A DNA stretch of 10,618 nucleotides from a bacterium (GTDB taxonomy: Bacteria; Electryoneota; RPQS01). This document shows positions 1-7,200 of the stretch, piece by piece (position 1 is the stretch's first letter; the number at the start of each line of letters is the position of its first letter). Where the stretch lies: positions 1-10,618 of the forward strand of contig JAHIZR010000128.1 in NCBI GenBank assembly GCA_018814465.1. Reading direction: 5' to 3'. The notes below the pieces were generated by a model. The model was not told the origin of the DNA, did not search any database, and saw only the letters and a list, made by a program, of their open reading frames with translations. A program made the position numbers and the translations under genes.

Positions 1-275
1 AGAGTGTCCGCTTCCTCGGCCAGAATAATCGGTTCATCCCAGACGATCGCCCCGCTTTGTTTAATCTCCATTTTCCCCCGCCCAAAATCGAAAACAAGAT
101 AAGGGATGGCTGTCGCCGCCAGCGCGCGCTCCACCTGCGCGCGTTGATAAGTATGGACTGTCTCACGGCGTGCTGCCGTGGATTCATCAAGCGTCATGGT
201 GTCTTCACATCCCGCAAGCAGCAGAAAGGCAAACAACCCGAAAAATAATGATTTTATCATCCGGTGCTTTGTCAT
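1..275 (-). CDS. Lipoprotein, N-terminal part only (runs off the window edge); possible third L,D-transpeptidase-like protein
   Basis: An open frame of 91 complete codons runs from ATG at 275 to the window edge without a stop. It starts with a short basic N-terminus (M-T-K-H-R), a hydrophobic stretch and the lipobox LLAGC with the lipidation cysteine at residue 23, so the product should be an outer- or inner-membrane lipoprotein. The segment at about residues 62-80 (PYLVFDFGRGKMEI, then IVWDEP) resembles the first strands of the YkuD fold in the neighbouring gene (LYIVVDTHANFLELR), which hints at a related domain. The catalytic part is outside the window, so this is inference. The gene begins 4 bases after the stop of the L,D-transpeptidase gene. 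An AAGGA motif sits only 1 base from the ATG. An internal ATG at 260 would keep the lipobox and is an alternative start. Confidence 0.75.
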   Translation of the reverse strand, partial: MTKHRMIKSLFFGLFAFLLLAGCEDTMTLDESTAARRETVHTYQRAQVERALAATAIPYLVFDFGRGKMEIKQSGAIVWDEPIILAEEADT

Positions 276-279
276 ATCC

Positions 280-927
280 TTAAAACACATAGACCGGTGT
301 CCCTACTTGAGCGCGATTATAGACTATCTTAAGATCTTCGTCAGCCAGCCGCACACAGCCGTGCGTTACATTAATGCCGATCAGTCTTGTATACAAAGTG
401 CCGTGAATAAAATAGCCGTCCCCAAAGCCTAAGGCATAGTCCCCTAACACTTCCGAATCGAACCGGTCTTCGGCCCGCTTTGGAATCGGTTCGCCTTCTT
501 CAATAAAAGCCCAGTCCGGTTTCCGCCACCAAGGCTGTACCAATTTGCTCTGCACTTTGAACTTCCCCCGAGGAGTGCGAAACTCCCAGCGCCGTCCGCT
601 AAGCGTATCCAACAACTCGCCCCCCGATCCCGTGGAACAGGGTGCCCGATGAATAACCGAATCCTCTGTCCGCAGTTCAAGAAAGTTCGCGTGTGTATCC
701 ACCACGATATATAATCCCTTTGGTTGAAGCTGCGACAGCAGCTTCAATTCCTGCTTGAATGCCTTTACCGCCGCCACGGAATCCTCCGGCAGCTCAATAA
801 TCAACGAATCCGACAACTCCACATCGGGTACGACCGTTACTTTTGCTCGCGATTGCAGCAAGACAATCGCGAGGATGATAATCACTCCTGTGAAAAGCAG
901 CAGCAGCTTCGGAAAAGCGCCTTTCAT
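280..927 (-). CDS. Membrane-anchored L,D-transpeptidase (YkuD/ErfK family)
   Basis: A 215-residue protein. Residues 8-24 are a single hydrophobic segment (uncleaved anchor or signal), followed by a short linker and a YkuD domain at about 71-215. The catalytic signature is clear: His175-Gly176 in FIHGTLY and Thr-His-Gly-Cys-Val-Arg with nucleophile Cys191 and Arg193. YkuD enzymes form 3-3 peptidoglycan crosslinks or attach proteins to the stem peptide, acting in the periplasm; which reaction applies here cannot be read from sequence. I start at ATG 927 because its ATGA overlaps the TGA of the upstream gene, a typical translational-coupling arrangement. The reading frame also extends to a TTG at 948. 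The downstream lipoprotein starts 4 bases after the TAA. Family assignment is firm; substrate is unknown. Confidence 0.93.
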   Translation of the reverse strand: MKGAFPKLLLLFTGVIIILAIVLLQSRAKVTVVPDVELSDSLIIELPEDSVAAVKAFKQELKLLSQLQPKGLYIVVDTHANFLELRTEDSVIHRAPCSTGSGGELLDTLSGRRWEFRTPRGKFKVQSKLVQPWWRKPDWAFIEEGEPIPKRAEDRFDSEVLGDYALGFGDGYFIHGTLYTRLIGINVTHGCVRLADEDLKIVYNRAQVGTPVYVF

Positions 928-2000
928 CGCGGAATCTCGTCCGGCCAACGGCGTATTATGGTTACCATCGTTCCGACATCCACATATTGCATAAGGGTAT
1001 CGAGATCACTGTCCGCCAACGCAACACAGCCTTCCGTCCAGTCCCGGTCCTGCCCGCCGTGGCCATGCAGCTCGATCAACGAACCGATACCGCGACCGTT
1101 GGGGACGATTCCGTTCTTCCGATTATTGGAATAGCGGACCCTGTCTTCCTCGTTCGGATAATCCAAAACCAGCGCTCGATAGTATTTGCTTGAATTGTTT
1201 ACTGTTTTTACTCGATAGCGCCCCTCGGGCGTTGCACCGTCGCCCGAGAACAACTTCTGCCGCGCCGGACGAAAGCCCAGATCACAGCCGAAACTTTTGA
1301 TGACTTTACCCATGTGTACCAAATGCGTGCGGTGAGCCGATTTCTCAACAATCACCGTATAATTCTGCTTGATGGCGGATTCCGCCAGTGTTTTCTTGAT
1401 CCAGTCCGTCCACAACGATTGTTGGGAGGCTTCCGCTTTCAAATAGCTCAATAGTTGCAGCGCCAGGCTGTCTAAATCAGCACGCGAGGCTTTCGCCTGG
1501 GCTATTGCGTCCAAATAATTACTATCGTTCTGTAGCGCAACAGCCGCATCATGCTTCGCCTGTGCGCCTGACCAGAAACGCTCTAAACCGTGCGCGACCA
1601 GACTCGTGTCTAAATGCGCTCGCCAAGCCGATAATTCACGCTCCAGAGTAGTCAGATGCAGCTCCGCTTCCGACTTCAGCACGGCCAGCGTGTCGCCTAC
1701 CCGCTTCTCGGCAAACCGATAGCCTCCCGCAGCGAGATTGAACAGGGAATCCGCCATCCGGTAGTTGCGAAACGGAGCCAGCTTTTGCTGCTGAACCGAC
1801 AAAGCCTCCTCCGCCTGTTCGCGCAGCGTTTCGGCAGCCAAAAATTCCGTTTCCGCCCAGCGTTCCGCGCCGGACAGAATACTCTGTGTCCGCAAATCCA
1901 TTGCCTGCTTGATCCGCTCTGATGGCGGTGCTTCGCAGGAATTCAGCAGCGTCAGCACGAACAAAAACAGCATGATCGCCGCGATTCGATGTAGTGTCAT
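924..2000 (-). CDS. Lipoprotein with coiled-coil (DUF4398-like) domain fused to a YkuD L,D-transpeptidase domain
   Basis: A 358-residue lipoprotein: lipobox LLNSC with Cys22, a long helical coiled-coil-like region (about 25-210), then a YkuD domain (about 214-349). The catalytic end reads HGHGG (residues 312-316) and DWTEGCVAL with Cys325, the variant in which SHGC is replaced by TEGC and the following Arg is absent. This variant occurs in some ErfK/YafK-like members. Residues 46-110 parallel the separate lipoprotein encoded just upstream: an AE-rich helix, then APFRNYRMADSLFNLA against ALFRSYKNATALYVSA. The gene looks like a fusion of that domain with a transpeptidase. ATG 2000 is preferred because it puts the lipobox at normal depth; an in-frame TTG at 2039 exists but lies inside a hairpin. 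No clear ribosome binding site precedes either. It ends in a 4-base overlap with the next gene. Confidence 0.9.
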   Translation of the reverse strand: MTLHRIAAIMLFLFVLTLLNSCEAPPSERIKQAMDLRTQSILSGAERWAETEFLAAETLREQAEEALSVQQQKLAPFRNYRMADSLFNLAAGGYRFAEKRVGDTLAVLKSEAELHLTTLERELSAWRAHLDTSLVAHGLERFWSGAQAKHDAAVALQNDSNYLDAIAQAKASRADLDSLALQLLSYLKAEASQQSLWTDWIKKTLAESAIKQNYTVIVEKSAHRTHLVHMGKVIKSFGCDLGFRPARQKLFSGDGATPEGRYRVKTVNNSSKYYRALVLDYPNEEDRVRYSNNRKNGIVPNGRGIGSLIELHGHGGQDRDWTEGCVALADSDLDTLMQYVDVGTMVTIIRRWPDEIPR

Positions 2001-2024
2001 AGGTGGGGCGTAGGCAATGAGCAA

Positions 2025-2054
2025 GGATAAGGGAGTCAAGGGACTCCCTTATCC
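2025..2054 (-). promoter_or_regulatory. Perfect 13-bp intercistronic hairpin
   Basis: GGATAAGGGAGTC at 2025-2037 is the exact reverse complement of 2042-2054, with a 4-base AAGG loop. It lies between the stop of the small lipoprotein gene (2077) and the ATG of the lipoprotein-transpeptidase gene (2000). No T run follows on either strand, so it is not a standard intrinsic terminator. A role as an mRNA-stabilising 3' end, partial attenuator or block on the downstream start is inferred only. Confidence 0.7.
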
Positions 2055-2076
2055 ATTCGGTCTCAATTAGTCGTTG

Positions 2077-2667
2077 TTATTTCTTCTTCGCAGATGCCTT
2101 GGCGATTTCTTCCTGAATGCGTGCCGTGCGGTCCATGATACTCTGAATCTTGGTGCGAACCATGGCGTACTTCTGGGCATCAATATCACGCTGCGCGGCT
2201 TCCAGACTGCCGCGGATATTTGCCAAGTCAGCTCTGATCATCTCGATATCGGCTTTGTTACCTTTGCCAACCGGAGCCTTCATCAGAGCTGTGTCCGCTG
2301 CCGCCAGTTGCAGTGCGGCCTGCGCTTGCATTTCCATAACCATCACGCGCATCTTTTCTTTCTCCGCTGCGGCTTGCTCGCCGGCGGACTTGGCCAATGC
2401 TTCGGCGCTGACATAGAGTGCTGTGGCGTTCTTATAGCTGCGGAACAGCGCAAACTTACCGTCCGCTTCCGTCTTGGCGGAATTCGCTGCATTCAGCGTA
2501 TCCATTGCCATCTTCAATGCTTGCGGAGCGTAGGTTTCAGCCTCAGCCGCGCGCAATGTTTCCATCGCTGAATTAGCCGAAGCGATCTCAGCCTCCGGCG
2601 GCTTGGCACAGCCGGCAAAAATTAACGCGATCATTGTCACTGCTATGACAATCAACTTTGTCTTCAT
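2077..2667 (-). CDS. Small alanine-rich coiled-coil lipoprotein (DUF4398-like)
   Basis: A 196-residue lipoprotein with a basic start (MKTK), a hydrophobic core and lipobox IFAGC (Cys20). The mature part is almost entirely Ala/Glu/Lys/Met-rich helix with heptad-like spacing and a lysine-rich tail (KASAKKK). This pattern matches small outer-membrane lipoproteins of the DUF4398/Lpp-like type, thought to be elongated helices spanning the periplasm; the exact function is not known. An AAGAAGGA ribosome binding site at 2675-2682 sits 7 bases before the ATG and supports the start. It is the first gene of the left operon, and its domain is repeated in the next gene fused to a transpeptidase. This makes a role in the link between outer membrane and peptidoglycan plausible, though not shown. 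Confidence 0.88.
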   Translation of the reverse strand: MKTKLIVIAVTMIALIFAGCAKPPEAEIASANSAMETLRAAEAETYAPQALKMAMDTLNAANSAKTEADGKFALFRSYKNATALYVSAEALAKSAGEQAAAEKEKMRVMVMEMQAQAALQLAAADTALMKAPVGKGNKADIEMIRADLANIRGSLEAAQRDIDAQKYAMVRTKIQSIMDRTARIQEEIAKASAKKK

Positions 2668-2708
2668 TTTCTTTTCCTTCTTACCCGGTGGTACAAATTA
2701 CAGGGTGA

Positions 2709-2733
2709 GCCGGTAAACCGGGGTATTCCCGGC
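2709..2733 (-). other. GC-rich 5' leader hairpins before the lipoprotein gene
   Basis: The leader can fold in at least two competing ways: GCCGG (2709-2713) with CCGGC (2729-2733), or CCGGG (2718-2722) with CCCGG (2728-2732). It lies 42 bases ahead of the ATG at 2667. I recognise no known riboswitch class here. Confidence 0.3.
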
Positions 2734-2817
2734 CTTCTCCTCTGAATTGCATTGTTTATCGGCAGCCGTTTGCTATTCATGCTGCCATATCCTTGGTTTA
2801 ATAAAAATCCGACCTAA

Positions 2818-2945
2818 TAGACCGACTCATATGAATCGAGGGTTTCAAAGCTGTCATTCCGGAAATTCATCAAGTCTTCGCAGATGAATTATCCGGAATC
2901 CCGATCTCCACTGCGACCCTTCACATCAGGTAGGTCGGTCTACTA
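2818..2945. repeat. Inverted-repeat unit with central hairpin (REP- or MITE-like)
   Basis: The ends are near-perfect inverted repeats: TAGACCGAC at 2818-2826 against GTCGGTCTA at 2934-2942, extending to 11 of 12 if one mismatch is allowed. Inside is a second, stronger inverted repeat: ATTCCGGAAATTCATC at 2856-2871 against 2883-2899, with an 11-base loop and one inserted base. The phrase GTCATTCCgg...ccGGAATCCC is the kind seen in dispersed REP hairpins. The right end touches the TetR stop codon, so the unit may also end that transcript. Whether it is repeated in the genome cannot be judged from one window. Confidence 0.5.
2823..2838. promoter_or_regulatory. Palindrome upstream of the lipoprotein/L,D-transpeptidase operon, possible operator
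   Basis: CGACTCATATGAATCG is a 16-base palindrome with 14 matching positions, placed about 155 bases upstream of the lipoprotein ATG at 2667. Dyads of this size are typical of dimeric repressor sites. It does not match the half-sites in front of the TetR gene, so a link to that regulator is unproven. Confidence 0.25.
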
Positions 2946-3566
2946 ATGCTGGACGCGAGACAACTCCAGCATCTCATTCAGCATCTCCATGGCCTGCTTC
3001 GCAAGTTTCTCCCGTTGATTCGCCGAGAACATCGGCAATCTGTGGCGGATTATCAAAGATGCCAGCCCATGAACGAAGGACCACAACCCAAAGGCAGTCG
3101 CGTCCGGATCGACTGACTTCAGATAACCTGCCTCTTGACATTGCCTGATCGTGTCCCGCAGCGCTTCGTATGCGCGACGACCATACCGCCACTCGGCCTT
3201 TTCCTTAATCTTCGAGGCTGGAGCATACTGTATAAACATTAAGTCATAATATTCGCGATTGTCAAGGGCAAATTCTAAATAAGTCGAAAGATATGCCTGC
3301 AATCGGTCGATCGGATCGGCAATCTGTAGATTCTGCCGCTGACGATGATATAACTCCTGAAAAGCCAGATTGTGCAGCGCGAACAGAATGTCATCTTTGT
3401 CCTTGAAGTACAGATAAATCGTGGACGGACTGTACTCAATAGAATCCGCAATCCTTCGAAGCGAGACACTCGAATAACCCTCCTCAAGAAAAAGATGCTT
3501 GGCCGCATCTAAAATCTTCGCCCGCATCTCCAGCTTTTCTCGTTCTTTACGATCCGCGATTCCCAT
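2943..3566 (-). CDS. TetR/AcrR-family transcriptional regulator
   Basis: A 207-residue protein of typical TetR length. The N-terminal DNA-binding domain covers about residues 15-61 (ILDAAKHLFLEEGY, then SLRRIADSIEYSPSTIYLYF), with the family's conserved STIYLYFKDKDDI recognition region. The C-terminal half is helical and contains Trp162 and His166-Gly167 in LWSFVHGLASL, resembling the WHG-type ligand-binding domain. The inducer is unknown. ATG 3566 fits the N-terminus, though there is no convincing ribosome binding site; ATG at residue 14 is less likely. A strong promoter with overlapping dyads lies just upstream, so negative autoregulation is likely. No transporter gene, the usual target, lies beside it. 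Targets may be the left operon or genes elsewhere. Confidence 0.93.
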   Translation of the reverse strand: MGIADRKEREKLEMRAKILDAAKHLFLEEGYSSVSLRRIADSIEYSPSTIYLYFKDKDDILFALHNLAFQELYHRQRQNLQIADPIDRLQAYLSTYLEFALDNREYYDLMFIQYAPASKIKEKAEWRYGRRAYEALRDTIRQCQEAGYLKSVDPDATAFGLWSFVHGLASLIIRHRLPMFSANQREKLAKQAMEMLNEMLELSRVQH

Positions 3567-3579
3567 GACGATTATTTTC

Positions 3580-3605
3580 TGAACACTGTTTATTTAGTGA
3601 ACACA
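3580..3605. promoter_or_regulatory. Probable TetR-type operator (autoregulatory)
   Basis: TGAACACTGTTTA (3580-3592) is an imperfect dyad of the TGAACAnTGTTCA type recognised by many TetR/AcrR proteins, with one mismatch. A further TGAACAC half-site follows at 3598-3604, and TGTTCT at 3623-3628 overlaps the -35 box. The cluster sits from the -35 region to about 14 bases before the TetR ATG, where bound protein would block transcription. Confidence 0.5.
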
Positions 3606-3633
3606 ATATAATAAAATAATAATGTTCTGTCAA
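3605..3633 (-). promoter_or_regulatory. Sigma70-type promoter of the TetR gene
   Basis: Read on the minus strand: TTGACA (3633-3628, perfect -35), a 17-base AT-rich spacer, then TATATT (3610-3605, 5 of 6 to TATAAT). The expected start of transcription is near 3598, giving a leader of about 32 bases to the TetR ATG. It is the best promoter match in the window. Confidence 0.75.
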
Positions 3634-3855
3634 GTGGCAATTGTAAATTGTATTTCTGCCTAAAATGCTCAAACTTGGCGATATTGCACTTATTCTGAAT
3701 CGATATCTAAGTGACTGATAGACATCAAGTAACAGATTCAGCAAACTGTTATTCCGGAAGCCAATCCCCAACCGAGTACGATCTTCAATTCATACAAAGC
3801 ACTCTTGCCCCAAAATGGAGCAGATCATAAACGGCTGAGAAATTCTTGAATTAAT

Positions 3856-3881
3856 AAAAAAGAACTCCCTAATAGGAGTCC
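3856..3881 (-). terminator. Rho-independent terminator (minus strand)
   Basis: On the minus strand, GGACTCC (3881-3875) pairs with GGAGTTC (3868-3862) through one G-U pair with a 6-base loop, followed directly by six T residues (3861-3856). It stands 14 bases after the CCA of the tRNA-like remnant, as expected for a tRNA transcription unit. It would also stop read-through from the usher operon into the TetR gene. Confidence 0.75.
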
Positions 3882-3895
3882 TAAGTGTTTATCGT

Positions 3896-3950
3896 TGGCG
3901 GAGAGCGTGGAACTCGAACCTGCGGAACGGATTGAAATCGTTCGTGTACC
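3896..3950 (-). pseudogene. Degenerate tRNA-Ser-like 3' end (possible attachment-site remnant)
   Basis: On the minus strand the end reads GGTTCGAGTTCCACGCTCTCCGCCA in two recognisable parts: a T-loop (TTCGAGT) and an acceptor strand GCTCTCC-G-CCA typical of tRNA-Ser. The T stem does not pair (GCAGG against TCCAC) and no matching acceptor or D-arm is found upstream, so this is not a working tRNA. Beyond the T arm, around 3925-3943, there is only a short GAACG/CGTTC stem. Tyrosine recombinases often integrate at tRNA 3' ends and leave such partial copies, and the AT-richer pilus-like locus lies beside it. The assignment is moderate because I judged it by eye. Confidence 0.4.
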
Positions 3951-4200
3951 CCTCATGAATATAAAATACAAATAATTACAGAATAACCGTTATTGATCCA
4001 CATACCGTCGTGAAATTCGACCCAAGAACGCTATGTAAGCTGAATCGTGCTTGCGACCTGAATCCGAGAATCAAGGTAGGCGATATCCGTTGGCGCGAAG
4101 ACGACAATCGCGGGATCCATTTTGATTAGGGATCCGCTGTATTTGCAAATTTCTTGCTCAATATGTTAAGATTTTCTTGGGCTGTATCATCTTATTGTTA

Positions 4201-7200
4201 TTACTTCTCCCGAATTACGAGCGTCTGCGTGCCCAACCAGATATCAATCTGTGATGCGATGGTACTTGATTTTGACTTCGTATCAAATCCTCCAATCCGC
4301 ACCTGCATTAAAGTGCTATCGGCAATAGACGGGACTAGCTTGTAAGGAATATTTGCTCGTTTTAAACGGTTGACTATTCGATCAACATTATTAGGGCTTC
4401 GAAATGCGCCGACTTGTATATACCAGCATGCATTTTCATTCATTTGAGCCTCAACAAGGAGCGGCGCCTTCGTAACTTCCTCAGCACGCGTTAACCGTCG
4501 ATTAAATTGTGTCGGATATTCACCCGTTGGATGTCGAGACGTGATAACTAATGTTGAAAAGCCAAGAGTTTCATTCAAAACGGCTGAAACAGAGTCCGCG
4601 GTATGTTTGTTTGCGAATCCAGGAATGCGAATTTGACGAATGATCCCTGAAGAAGTCTCCAATGGAACAAATCTTGTGTCGTAGCCCGCGCTTCGCAGAA
4701 TGTCCGCTCTGCGATCCGCGTAATTTCTGTTGCGAAACGCGCCCACCTGGACATACCAGCTTCCATTCGAGTCGATATCGGAGTAAGCAATGGTCTGCTT
4801 CGCCTCAATTAAAGGCGAATACGTCTTTGAACTCACATTCTTTTCCTGCGATATCCGAGGCGTTGATATGTTCTCTGCTTCATTCATCGATAGGCGAAGT
4901 GTTTTGGAGTCAACTATCACCAAGCGCCTAACCTGTGGAACTACCTTCAACTCAATGACCTCATGCTGATCAGGCTGCAAGTTCACCTCATATGGAATAT
5001 TCCCAAATTCGTGGTAAGGCGGCAACCCGTAACTAGTCACTTCTATGGTCCATATCCCGGGTCGCAGTTTCGTCACGGCAAACCAGCCATTTTTGTCTGT
5101 TAATGTATGAATTACTTCATTTTCACTCGTTAGAGTCAAAGGAATATCCGATAAACCGCGAAGTCTAATCAATTCTTGATCGCTAAGCGAACTACTTGTG
5201 TCTGTTGATTGCTCAAGTAAAAGGCCACGGCTTGTGCTGAAATCTGCAAGCCCATATAAAGCCAGATCACCCGCGATGGAACCGCTTACAACTACATCCA
5301 AATTAAGTGTTTCGGTTTCACCACCCTGAACTTGTACCTCAATGGGCAAAAGTTGTTTTGTTAGCCGATCAAGACCGATCCCTGCATTATCAATCTGTAA
5401 ATACTGCGTTCCCTGTTCTATCGAGTGAAACGCAAAGGTCCCGTTCTTGTTTGAAAGAGCGACCCGATTTCCCATCCGCAGAACTACGCCTGGGATCCCC
5501 GTATGTTTCTCACCGTTAACTTCACAAATCTTGCCCCGAACCGCGCCCAAAGTTCGCTTTCTGGCTATGGGGACTCCGAAGGGGATCTCATAGCTGAGTA
5601 AATAAGAGTATTCACTGTCGATTTGTAGCTCATCAAGATCTAAACGCCGAATTTTAAATAGAAGAATATGATTCTGAAACGGCTCATACTGAATACTGAA
5701 ATCGTATTGCAGACTCTCAAACTCCCCACAGTTGTTCTGGTCTCTGGCTTGGAAGTTTCCTATTATGCGCATTCTCCGAATGACTCTGTAGCCCAGAGCC
5801 ATACCGAGTATTCTGCTTCGGCGCGCTTCGATAGAATATCCGGAGTGACCGCTCTGACACCAGATGCTGTAGTTCTGCGTGCTGCTTGGCCTCAGGTCAA
5901 TCCCAACTCGGTAGCTCTCGTGATCCCGTGTTCTGTCTGTTAAATAATCCTTTCGGTACCCCCGCACAATCGCAGACGAAAAGCTGAGTAATCGAATAGA
6001 CTTTTGAAGTCTTGCCACAGTGAACATCGCTCTATTGTCATAATCAGGCGCGGACAACTTGTCGATCCGCTCATGATCCTCAACATCCAGTGAACCGCTT
6101 AATAAGATTGGATTACGATAGCGTATTCCTGTCCTGACATGACGTTCCCGAGTGGCAGACGATTTCGTTTCTGTTAATTCGAGATTTTGAGCAAGAGTGC
6201 GATATGAGAACGTCCACCCAAAATTCGCAGGCAAGGGTGCATATAGATCAATAAAGTTCTGTTCTTCGTCCTGCAAATAGCCTGCAAACTCACGATCCGC
6301 ATGTTGCATTTGCAGTGAGATGATTATCCCGTTTATTCTACCGTCAATTCGCCCCGCGAATGCTTGTGGAACCTTGCGGTAGGAAGAATCTCTGGCGCTG
6401 GAAGCATATTCTATATTAGCTTTCCACGAGGAATTTGGTTTTATGGACGAGGAGACACTGAATAGTTGATCGTGGGATTGGCTTGTCTTTTTGTCAAGCA
6501 CATTTCCACGGATAGTAAAACGGTGGCTAATGTGACCGCCGATATATCCACCAAATTCTTCAAGATCAGGATACTGCGGTCTGGATCGAAATCCAATCAC
6601 TCCCACCTCTAAGCTCTGTCTCTCATATTTCCCGCTTATTCCTCTCCCCAGCCTGCTCCTTTCCAGTAAGTTCGATAAAGTGAAAGATTGATCGCCGGCG
6701 CCAAGTTCGCCCACTTTCGATTTCAGATTCAGACAGTACTCATCGCGGATACCGTAAACACTTCGCTCCATGTTCCTTGGGCCGCGATAATGATACTCCA
6801 ATCGGTATCTTTCCCGCTCGTCAATGAATCCGGCACCCGAATATTCATACTGCATGCCGTTAACACCTTCACCGCCGATATAGCTTGCTTTGATCCGTGA
6901 GGGAAATTCACGATAACGATTAGGGATTGCACCGGATCCTGGAAGCACGTCAATCGTCGTATATGATTTCCACCTGGAAATCAACGAGTCCTGCGTACTC
7001 GTCGCTTCGAAAATGAGTCGATCCTTAATTGGATGAAGTATCTGGCGAGTAGTTGAGATAGTCGCGCCAATCTGCCGTGATTCACCCGGCAAGAGATTCA
7101 CCTGTCCCGAGTCAAGCTTGACTCTAAATCCCGAAGTACTCAGTGCTGAAAGATCAAATTGTGCCGCGCTGTTGCCGCGATGAATGATTTCGAACTCGAC

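Larger units (their letters stand above)
3634..4200. other. Gene-free region between TetR promoter and usher-like gene
   Basis: About 570 bases with no gene I can support. It holds the terminator and tRNA-like remnant listed separately. It also holds a weak hairpin around two GGGATCC copies (4110-4118 with 4130-4137, one bulge) downstream of the usher-like gene, and a short open stretch on the minus strand (4031-4165, ATG at 4120). That stretch encodes a protein-like segment (MDPAIVVFAPTDIAYLD) but is too short to call. Much of the rest is AT-rich without clear signals. Confidence 0.6.

Noticed and set aside
924..2039. Longer start (TTG 2039) for the lipoprotein-transpeptidase gene
   Set aside because: It falls within the perfect hairpin and moves the lipobox too deep for a signal peptide; ATG 2000 is better.
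3925..3945. GGATTGAAAT-type sequence resembling the 3' end of a CRISPR repeat
   Set aside because: It occurs once, with no regularly spaced copies and no cas genes.
4110..4137. GGGATCC hairpin as the terminator of the usher operon
   Set aside because: It has a bulge and no T run after it on the minus strand; the terminator at 3856-3881 is a better candidate.
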